Of a DNA stretch of 64,000 bases, positions 26,101 through 35,239 are shown piece after piece. The translations under genes and the position numbers were made by a program. The stretch is from Diplosphaera chodatii (lineage: Eukaryota; Chlorophyta; Trebouxiophyceae; Prasiolales; Stichococcaceae): NCBI GenBank assembly GCA_032358165.1, contig JAALGY010000012.1, forward strand, positions 2,914,001 through 2,978,000, in the 5' to 3' direction. Each line of letters starts with the position of its first letter. Positions within the stretch are counted from its first letter, which is position 1. Under the pieces are notes generated by a model. It ran no database searches. It was not told where the DNA came from and saw only the letters and a program-made list of their open reading frames with translations.

Positions 26101-28320
26101 TGCCAACACCGGCGTCTGCAAGGGCCCCTACGATGCCCTGAACGGCTCCGCGCTGGCCTGGTGCGCTGCTGCTGCCTCCCGTGGCCACATTGTGTCTGGA
26201 TGGAGTCCACGATGGAGTACATTGTGTCTGCGTCCCGCGCTGGCGTCTGAACCTGTTTGGGCCTGTGCGTGTCTGAGCCCTCAAGCAGGCATCGTAGCAA
26301 GGGTGCGGTGTGTGTCAAAGGGCTTTCTTCAGAACCTGCCTCCGTGCTCAACCCTGGCTGGCGCTCCTGCAACAGGTACAACAGCACGTCATACTATGAC
26401 GACATGACGTGGGCAGCCACCTGGATGTACCAGGCCACGCGGCAGCCGAGGTACCTCAACGACGCCATCCAGTACTACGTGCAGCACTCCCAGGTACTGC
26501 TGCGGTCACCAACCCTCATGTTGGGTTCCCGCTGTCAGGCCCAGGGAGCTATTGAAAGCACACTGTCGCGGACTGTGCATATGCCTCATCGGATTGCATG
26601 GCTGGTGCACGGGCGTGTTTGGGCGTCTGGATGTCTGCGGGTATCGCCGCTGCAGCTGGCTCTGACGGTCTGTCGCAATTCTGCTGCAGGGCCCTGAGCA
26701 GGTGTACGACGACCAGCTGCTGTTCAATTGGCAGAACACGTTCTGGGGCGCCAACCTCAAGCTTGCGCAGCTGCAGGTGTGCTTGTGCTTCTCCACAAAT
26801 ATTACCACCTTGGTCCAGCCGTGTTGCCTGCTTTGACGGTTCTCTGCCTGCACAGCTACTCAATGGCACACGCAGAAGTTGAGGCTTCTGCTGCTGTGTC
26901 TGCTGGCCAACCTTTACCGCCTGAACCGCAGGGTGCGCCGGCGTACCACAAGCAGGCGCAGTACTTCTTAAAGTACTGGATCTGTGCGACGGGCGGCGAT
27001 CCCATAAAGTTCACGCCGCTCGGCCGTGCGTGGAACGTGAACGACGGCTCCCTGGGCACCACAGCCAATGCTGCGTTCCTGTCCGCCGTCTACGCGCAGA
27101 CCGTCCAGTGAGTCCCCAAATACCGAAATCCCTGCCAGTGATCCCGTAAAATGTGCACCGTGCCACTCCACAGCCTTTGCTACTGCTGGCTGCCAACCGG
27201 CCAGCAGCGGCATGTGTCTGACATTTGCAGCTCATCTAAGGGGTTGTTGCATCACTGGTGCTGTGTACTGCTGGAGGCGTAAGGGATTTGCAAGTTCATT
27301 GGGGTGGACTTGTGTTTGGTCACGATCATCTCACGTGACATCCTCAATATGCACCCTGCCCTCAGGTCCAACTCCACCAGCAAGGCGCAGCGGTACAACT
27401 GCTTCGCCAAGGGGCAGACACGGTACGTGCTGGGGGACAGCGGCAGCGTGTACCAGGTGGGCTACGGCAGCGGGGGCGCCGGCTACGCGCAGGTCATGGG
27501 TGCCTCCTGCCCCGGCCTCCCCGTCCAGGGCAAGGCGCAGGTGAGGGTTTAGAGGGGTAAATTAGAGGGATATTTAGGGTTATGGGATTCACATCAAAGC
27601 AGGTCATGGGCGCGTCCTGCCGCGGCTTGCCTGTCCAGGGCAAGGCGCAGGTGGGATCCACTGGCAGGCACATCCACACCATGTTTGCGTCGCCCTCATT
27701 CACGTGCACCGCATTGCTGCGAGTTACAAGTGCAAGGGGTTGCCAGCAATACGCTTGCTGCGTCAGCCATACCAATTGCACTCATTGATACTTTCGCCCA
27801 AGCCATTCCAGGCTCTGATCCTTGTCGCATCAGCTCACGCTGACAGCCCCCTGCATGTGCTGCGCTGCAGAACTGCACGGCGGCGCAGCTCATCAGCAGG
27901 AAGAAGAACCCGCACACGGCGACGGGTGCGCTGCTGGAGCAGTCGTCCTTCAGCGACCAGCTGTCCGTCGTGCGCGCCTCCAACAACAGCCGCACCGCCC
28001 CCGAGTACAACGCCGGCCTCATAGGTGCGCGCTGGAGCATCACTAGACTCCACAATCTAACACAGACGCCTGTCGCTGCAGCTGCCTCCCTCGTCATGCG
28101 CCGCCAGGCACTCAAAACTGTCATGCTTTGATGCACCCAGGCTACATCCCAGCTGTGTTGTCCTGTCCGACTCGCAAAGCTGTGTGTGATGCATCCTGTC
28201 CCCTGGGTTCATGTAGGCGCGCTGGCGGCGGTGAAGCAGGCGCCCGGCAACTGGAACGAGTGCCTGCAGGGCAACGGCATCCTGTCGCGGGACACCACGA
28301 TCTGCGACGCCAAGTCCTGA
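17168..28320 (+). CDS. Fusion protein: cellulose-synthase-like GT2 plus GH9 (endoglucanase-family) domain
   Basis: The N terminus (MDNQPEHAHLRDDRLPASDG) is cytosolic and acidic (DDEEEEEDE near 18722-18750; EFSSEEDEDG near 18965-18990). A pair of membrane spans follows at 20148-20325. The GT2 catalytic core has every processive-synthase signature: YVCDDGKDKYKRR (about 21130-21170), VICVMDADQ (about 21450-21475), TEDFGLGMELK (about 22129-22160) and QQRSRWCKG (about 22400-22425 plus 22570). At least five more hydrophobic spans lie at about 22755-24240, the last being LCFYLSFLVGIAALVLIWLL. The frame then runs into a GH9 domain: GGNIKMTQPIAFTTAMLAW (24820-24880), SDLTGSMSAAFAAASLAF (25501-25555), YYDDMTWAATWMYQATRQP (26395-26450), VYDDQLLFNWQNTFWGANLK (26702-26762), a LGDSGSVYQVGYG block (27430-27470) and EYNAGLIGALAAV (28003-28240). 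The stop is at 28318-28320. In topology the GH9 part would be extracytoplasmic after the last span. The GT2 part probably makes a beta-glucan, but the product is not shown by sequence. The GH9 catalytic acids appear missing (see findings). Confidence 0.82.
27491..27650 (+). repeat. Tandem duplicated exon end in the GH9 region
   Basis: The 3' end of one exon (coding QVMGASCPGLPVQGKAQ, ending at 27540) is repeated 62 bp further on as a separate 48-nt block (27603-27650, coding VMGASCRGLPVQGKAQ). The second block is preceded by AG and followed by GT and is in phase 0 at both ends, so it can be included or skipped without breaking the frame. The two copies differ by a few bases, which makes this a recent tandem duplication. 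Confidence 0.75.
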
Positions 28321-29462
28321 GCGCCCCGCAGCCGCCAGCAGCTGCAGCAGCGTCAGCAGCCCCGCCCCACAGCGACATGTTTCGGTTGCAAGTCAGGGGT
28401 GGGCACAGTTGGCCAAAAACAAGGCGACAAGTTGACGCATTTGCCAAGGACTTGAGCACCTGCCGGTAGGGGAGGCCGCAGGACTGCCGTGTGCCGGGTG
28501 CCGGGGGGTCGCCTTCTGCAATGAAGACTGACTCCTGCCGGATGGCCGTCATGTGTGGTGGTCCTGGGGCCTTGCTGCGTGCCGGGAAACTGTAGCGACG
28601 GGCTCTGTACTGCAGTGTGGTTTTATGCGAAGCAGCTGCTAGAAACCAACCAGCATACCTACTCGTTCAGCAATGCCACGTTGCTCTTACTGGCTAGGAA
28701 GGTAGCGCATTGGAACTACTTACTGATGACCGTTGATGTTGCTGATGCGAAATTGTAAGCTGGTCGTACTGACACACATCACCACTAGTGCTCTGCAGAC
28801 AACCGTGGCCATTGCTCCTCAAGCCTGTGCAGCGAAACTCACATAGCAGTTGCAATATTGGATAGGCGCACATACCGGTAATGCATCTGATTGTCACATT
28901 TGCACACATGCCTGCTTTCAAAGTTGCGCATGAGTGGCAGTTCAAATGAGAACCCCAACGACACGGGCCCTCAGAAGCTGCCGTCCAGCCATAGTCAAAC
29001 GAACAAATAGATGCAATAACCCCACGCATGTTCACGGTGAACAACACCTGCTGCAGTCTTAGGGATATGCGCTATGCTCCGCACAATGAGAATCAGTGCA
29101 GAGGCTTCGCCAAGAAAGCAAAATCTGTTGCTAGTGTTAGGCAATGTGCCAGCAGCAATGTGGCCTCTGTTAGCCTCAATAGAAGCTGCTCGTAAACCAC
29201 AAACCAACGATCCTTGAGCCAATATTTGCTGTTTCTGCTGGGCTGTCCTCAACGTCACGACTTCCCTGTGTCTCCTTCCCATTGTTCTTCATGATAACAG
29301 TGCCTCCATCTGCAGCGTGTAACTGTCAACACCCTTGCCGCCCGCTGCCTGCACGCGACCCTGACACTGCAGCGCCTGTCAGGCGCCTGCTCACGCTTTT
29401 GTTCGAAATGCTCATGTGAGCTGCGTCACGGTGGGCATGGGCGCTACCGCCTGCAAGGCTGC
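28321..29462. other. Convergent intergenic region and 3' UTRs
   Basis: About 1.1 kb between two converging genes. It holds the 3' UTR of the GT2-GH9 gene up to about 28770 and the 3' flank of the minus-strand receptor-like gene. The base composition is less GC-rich than the exons. No further gene was recognised. Confidence 0.45.
28754..28758 (+). terminator. Candidate poly(A) signal TGTAA
   Basis: TGTAA is the usual polyadenylation signal in volvocine green algae. This copy lies about 435 bp after the stop of the glycosyltransferase-hydrolase gene and would give a 3' UTR of that length. This is inferred from position only. Confidence 0.4.
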
Positions 29463-32400
29463 TCAGTGGCGCTGCCGCTGCACTTGCTGCAGGCTGGGTG
29501 CATACGGGTCGAACGGCTGCGACGGTGGCCGCCCCAGCTGCAGGTGCGTCGGGGTCGCCGGCGTGGCCTGCGGCTGCAGCAGCGGCACGGGGCTCGGGTA
29601 AGGCACCCCTTCGTGGATCGGCTCGGCATGTTCTGCCGGCTGTGGTCGGTGCTGCGGCTGCCCCACTGCCCCCGCTGCCTGCTGCTGTACGCACAACGGA
29701 AGAGCCGTCAAGTACCTTTGAGGACATTCACGAGTCCCAGTGATAGGCTTGATTCAGCACCCCTACCCTCATGCCCTTTCAATCAACGGCGAAGCAGATG
29801 ATAGTGCTGCAGCAGCAGCATCAGCGCAACACACACATGTCACGGACATCAGCAGATACGCCTTCCCTCAGAGCTCGTCAGATACAGTACCTGGTGCTGC
29901 CTCTCCTCCCACACGCTTCGGATGCGCTGCACCAGGGAGTGCCGCAGCGGCTGCGCCGCCGCCGCCGGCTCGGGCACCTCAGGCTGCGGGTCCTCCTGCA
30001 GGAAGTGAGCTTGTCGTTGCCAATAATGCATCCCTGTGCATTTACCATGTAGCAAATGTTCGGCATTGGCCATAACGTCCGAGTGAGTACGTGTCACTAC
30101 TCACCGTGGCATAGGGAGGTGGCTGGGCCCCCGGCAGCATCCCAGGCACACGGTGGTCCAAATATGCCCCCAGCGGCACATACGAGTCCGACTGCTGTGC
30201 ATATGTTGGCGCCTGCTCGACACCCGGCTGCACATGGCCGTACTGCAGCGGCTGCACTGGCATGTCGGCGCCATTGTAGGGCTTCACAAAATTGCCGTCG
30301 GCTGTGTGCAGGCCTGCTGGCTCGGGGTGGACCCTGGCATACTGCTCCAGGGTGGCTGGCTTGCCAAGATGCGCCTGCAAACAGGCATCAACACGACGGG
30401 TTGCCTCTCTTCGCACATCCACAGTTGCGATGCCAGCCTATGGACGACGTGCTACCCATACCTGCAGCTGCACTGTTTGACACGGAGGTTTGATGCGCAA
30501 GGGACCACACTTCATCACGCTGCCGTGTTGTGAGGATACAGACTGGGACGAAGCAGCGCAAGGCGGCACCTCTGCAGCTGCCGAGTCCCCGCGGAAGGCC
30601 CCTGGCTTTGTTGTGGCTGCCCCTTCCACCTTCCGCGCCTTCCTGCGCCTCTTGCACAGCCAGGTGCAGCCTGCAGCAACAAACGGTCTTCAGCACTTGC
30701 ACCTTCTTGTATGCCCGTGATCAGGGCTCCCATTTGCTCATCGAAGGCTCCGAAAGCCATGCTGCACTGACGGGCATTGCTCATCCCAGCTGCATCGAGC
30801 TTGACAAACTGCCATGTCAGGGTGTAGCTTACATAAGCCAAGCAGCTAAGAAGGCGCCAACGGGACTCACAGAGCAGCAGCAGGACGGCGACGAGGATGC
30901 CGCCGACGATGCCGCCTACGATTGCACCAATGGAGCTGCCGCCGCCGCCGCCGCCGCCGCCGCTCTTGCCGCTTCCTGCCTCCTGAGGCACAGGCAGCGT
31001 GATGCCGCCACCCGCAGTGTCCACCAGCGTAACCTGATCAACATCGAGCCCTGCAATAGCAACATACAGCTGCAGTCTTTGATGTGCAATGTGCATTGTG
31101 TCAATGTAAGAGGAGAACGATCCATATTTGCACCAGCGTCACACATCATCTAGGTGTGATCCTCACGTGCGTGCATGTGTAAAATTCCGATGCACAACGA
31201 CAGAAGCGGCTCGATGTGTTGGTGGTGGAGTCACCTGACTGTCGCAGCTGCTGCAGGAAGGCGGCCAGGGTAGCTGAGGTGCCGAGCGTGGCTGCAGCGC
31301 TGCTGGCCCCCGTAACCGGCACGCCGCCAATGTTGTAGTACACATTCACCTGCCAGCGCAACAGCTGTGGAGATTGCGTGCCAGCATAAACCATAGTGCT
31401 GTGCCCTTGCACCAGCTAGCCCATTGACCAGTCTTTACCACACAACAAAAGGCAGCCTTTCGAGCACTCCCCACCCCTCGATGGTACATTTGAGTGCTGC
31501 GCAGAGCAGCGTACGGAGGATGTACCAAGCCATACTCTGCAGGATTCACCTGGTTGCTGCCTGCGGACTGCAGGAGGCTGCGGGAGCGCCGGCGCTGCGC
31601 AGCCCCATTGCCCACCTGGGCACCCTGCAGTACAACAATAAGGTGCTGGCAAACCATCAACTCCAGGTGGTGTTAGCCCATAAGTAGTGCCGTGAGGCAA
31701 TCGCGCAAAGGCGCCACGCAGCGGCAGGGCCTCTCACTGCTTACCACGGACCCCACATAGGTGATGCCGTTGTTGGTGATGTCGCGGCTCTCCAGCAGGG
31801 CGGCGTACTGCTGCTCGAAGGCCTGCCGCACGCCGCCGCTCCAGGGCAGCAGCCCGGTGCCGTTGAGGCTGTGCGCCGTCTGCGTCGCGCCACAGTGGCA
31901 GGCTGGTGTGGTGTGCAACGACCATGGCACCAGGTGCCGTCACGCCATGTCGACTATCGTTTGGAATCCCTTCAGTATATCGTGTATGCTCATGTACGTG
32001 CTTAGTCCTTCCGATCCAAGCTGCCTTGACAGTGCTTGCGGCTGGTGCGGTCGCAGTCATGACACTCAAATATGCAATCATTGCCAGACGCGGTGCTCAC
32101 CCCCAGAACGGTCGAGTTGGCAGCTGCTGGAGGCGGCCGGCGCGCAGTGGGAGCTGCTGTGCTGATGATTGGGGCGGCAGCGGGCTGTGGGCTGCTTCCC
32201 GGCTCTGGTGACGGCGAAGCATCCGGCGAGGGGCTCGGCTGCATGCAGGACAGAAGTCAGTTGTACATTGATGCCAGACGTCTTGTGACAGCTGCAGACT
32301 GCTCCTGCAGGTGCGTCCAGTGCCAGTCACCCCGCAGGCACAAGGCTGTGATCGACCCTGGTAGCAATAGTTGGCAGCACACCCACCTCTGGTGATGGGG

Positions 32401-33427
32401 ACGGCGATGGTAATGGCTGTGGCTCAGGCGATGGCGATGGCTCTGGGGATGGAGAAGGTGATGGCGATGCATCTGGCCCAGGCTCGGGAGAGGGCTCGGG
32501 CGACGCCTCAGGCGAAGGCTCAGGCGAGGGAGATGGGGAGGGAGATGGGAGTGGGTCTGGTGATGGGGATGCTGCAGGGGAGGGGGATGGCGACGGCAAT
32601 GGCTCCGGCTCGGGTGATGGGGACGGCGTCGGTGACGGCTGCAGCTCAGGCGAGGGGTTTGGGGAGGGGGATGGTGATGATGGTGATGGTACTGGCTCAG
32701 GTGACGGAGCAGGGGATGACTCCGGCTCAGGTGATGGCGACGGCTGCGGCTCAGACGATGGCTCGGGTGATGGCGACGGCTGCGGCTCAGGTGACGGCTC
32801 GGGTGATGGCGATGGCACGGGCGATGGCGACGGCTGCGGCTCAGGCGCTGGCTCGGGTGATGGCGATGGCTGCTGCTCCGGTGAAGGGGATGGCGACGGC
32901 TGCGGCGCAGGTGATGGGGATGGCGAGGGTAATGGCGAGGGCGACGCCTGCAGGGAAGGCACGGGCTGTGGGGTGGACACCGGAGCAGGCGGGTTGTCGG
33001 GCGAGGGAGTGCTGTCCAGTGAGAGGCTTGGGGATGGCAACATTGGGGGCAGCTTCGGGATGGGCTAAGGGAGTTGTCCAGCAAGGGACTGTTGCGATTG
33101 CCGTCCGATGTTGCCACACACCTGGGCTGGGCTGGCGCTGCTGTCGCCGCTCCCTCCGCCGCCGTCGCCGCCGTCGTTGCCGTTGCCGCCGCCGGGAGCA
33201 GCGTCCCCGCCGTTGTCACTGTCGGGGCTGTCGCTGTCTTCACCGTCGCCGCCACCAGCGCCGCCGTCGCCACCAGTGTCGCCGCCGTCCTCGCCGCCGT
33301 CGTTGCCAGAATCCTCGCTCTGTTGAGCAGTCACAAAGGCGGCGCTGCACAGCAGGAGGCTCAGGAGCAGCGCTGCGGCTGCGCCACGGCGGCAGCGGTA
33401 CCACCGCGCCGCAGAAGCCCGCCGCAT
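29463..33427 (-). CDS. Pro/Ser-stalked single-pass membrane protein, receptor-like (paralogue A)
   Basis: No named family. The minus-strand start at 33427 gives a signal peptide (MRRASAARWYRCRR, then GAAAALLLSLLLCSAAFVTA). A Gly/Asp-rich acidic stretch follows (33120-33300). A long SPSPEP-type Pro/Ser stalk follows (32390-33060), typical of hydroxyproline-rich wall glycoproteins. The ectodomain resembles a ferredoxin-like or SEA-like fold. It reads LPWSGGVRQAFEQQYAALLE and ITYVGSV (about 31745-31860), then an Arg-rich loop RRRSRSLLQ (about 31580), then VNVYYNIGGVPVTG (about 31350) and GLDVDQVTLVDTAGG (about 31010-31055). A Gly-rich linker and one span (GAIVGGIVGGILVAVLLLL, about 30875-30930) come next. 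The cytoplasmic tail has PYNGADMPVQPLQYG, SDSYVPLGAYLDH, a PPPY motif and the exon PLRHSLVQRIRSVWEE (about 29905-29955). The last exon is Gln/Pro-rich and stops at 29463. The paralogue at 35240-39897 shares the order of all parts and at least two intron positions. It is probably a surface sensor or wall-membrane linker; that role is inference. Confidence 0.7.
32390..33060 (-). repeat. Pro/Ser-rich stalk repeat (SPSPEP type)
   Basis: Imperfect repeats code for SPSPEPSPEPQPSPSPEP-like runs over about 220 residues on the minus strand. Ser-Pro repeats of this kind are hydroxylated and O-glycosylated in algal and plant wall glycoproteins. The repeat also creates a long open frame on the opposite strand, which I take as a shadow. 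Confidence 0.85.
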
Positions 33428-35239
33428 CCCCCGGATCTGCCACGCAAAGGCCTGTGAATGATGAGCTTGTGTGTGTGTGTGCCAGGCACCAGATGGTTTG
33501 GACCACTGTGACGTGAATGCTTTGGCCCCACTGGGCATCAGCACACCTACCTGATCAGACGCCAGGAGACTCAGCGACGGTGTGCAGAGCGGCTGATTGA
33601 TAGACCGACCTACTACAACTCGACGTACTCGATGCACGCCGTCTGCCGGCCCGCGCACGACGCCCCGGCCGTCTGAAGTTTACAGCTTCCCCACAAATCC
33701 CCTTTCAGAGGACCTGCAGCGGAATCATTCCGATAGCGTTTCACCCACAACTTCTGATTCTGCTAGAACTGTATACATGTAGTCGGTGGGGGTCAGTGGG
33801 AGTGTGTGCGGTAAGCAGGGCAGGCTGCACTCAATGTTTCTAAGCCGCCTATGATATGAACTACTTTTGTACAGCCGACGTCAATGCGACATGCACTGCA
33901 GATGTTGAACGAACGCAGCGCCGACCTTGCGCACAGCCGGCTTCAGCGATAGATGGAGTGCTTGACTGAGCAGTGGCCTGGCGGTGCGGCGGCTGTCGCC
34001 TGCGCTTCAGGTGTTGGCCAAGCATGTCGCCAGCTGGCCCCCGCTTACAAGCTGTCGTGGATCACAATCTTCACGTGCACGCTGATCGCAGATCACAGAG
34101 GTCGCAGTCGACAACAACATTTGCACATGTGCAACGTCGACGATACTGCTTCATTGGTTGATGAGTGGAGGCTATGCAGATCCGAACTGACAATGGCCGC
34201 CGCAGTCAGACGTCTGGCGCACATGCGTGTATTCTGGTGGTCTCCCTGTCAGGTGTGTGCGTTATTCGAGCGGCTCAAGGTGTTTGGTCAGTCACCTGGA
34301 TTGGTCTCTCGTCGCAGCTGATATGCTGTTCACCATCGAGTGAACCAAAGGCTCCACGGAGTCAATGTCACGCCATACCTGCATTGGCAAGTTTAGGTTT
34401 GTACATGCGGTGTTGTTTGCCATACTGCGGCCTCTTGACTGCCACAGGCCATGAGGAGCACACGAACCGGCGTCTGATACCTTTGAACACCGTGTGCTGC
34501 ACAAGCTGCTGACGGATCGTCAGGCCACGACCAGCATCATCGGCTTTGTTCCGGAGGAAGGTGGGCCCAGCCGCCGGTGAAGCTGCTGGCGGACGGTCCG
34601 AGACGTTGGAGATCGTCAAGACGCCAACGATCCTGATATTTTGCATGCCGCTGATAGGTGGCAGCGCTGCGCCTCCATCACCTACGCAACAACAAGTGTC
34701 GCAAAGAGCGCTTGCATCCGAGTCAGGCTATCAGAAAGCCGTTGTTTGCGTGTTATCCATTGCACCTACTACTTGGCATCGCGCCTACAGCATCTCATCC
34801 GGTACACAGAAAGAGCCCTGGTGTGCGACTGCCGGCAGGCCACCCGCTGAAACCACGGAAGATACAAGGACTCATGTCTGCCGTCACGGGTTCTAAAGCT
34901 GAGCCGCCGGTGCCCACCTTCATAGCGGGGCTGGCAGCTTCCGCGAGTCTGCAGCACAACGGCATCGGGCCGTGACGCGCCGACATCCCCTCGAATAGGT
35001 GAAACGAACATCAGCCGCTTGTTATCAACTTGTTACATTCACCACAAGGCTGCATGCGTGCGACTTTCGTCTCGATGTTACGGCTTCATGCATGCGGGCC
35101 AGTAACAGGCCGGTCATGGCCGTTGGGCCAGCTCCGGCAGAGCCACCATACAACGCCCTGATCAGGCTGTTTCACAGTCGTTTCTGTTGATCATGTCGTG
35201 ACGCGGCCGCTTGTAAGTTTGCAGGGTCACACGGCCAGC
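33428..35239. other. 1.8-kb divergent spacer between paralogues
   Basis: This lies between the starts of the two head-to-head receptor-like genes and should contain both promoters. Short open frames occur (for example 33953-34321 plus, and 34441-34640 plus with a GHEEHTNRRL-like start), but none has a recognisable domain or matching neighbour exons. They may be relic coding sequence. No promoter element could be assigned. Confidence 0.4.

Noticed and set aside
24438..28320. GH9 region as a separate endoglucanase gene
   Set aside because: There is no start codon with a signal peptide or membrane anchor near 24438, no room for a promoter and an in-phase junction with the last GT2 exon. Still the main alternative to test.
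32371..33516. 381-residue open frame, plus strand, Met/Ala/Arg-rich
   Set aside because: It lies opposite the Pro/Ser repeat of paralogue A. The repeat avoids stops on both strands, and the plus-strand product has no domain or signal.
34441..34640. Possible coding relic with a VLHKLLTDRQATTSIIGFVP reading
   Set aside because: The stretch looks protein-like in one frame, but there are no matching exons nearby and the frame breaks soon after; too weak to call.
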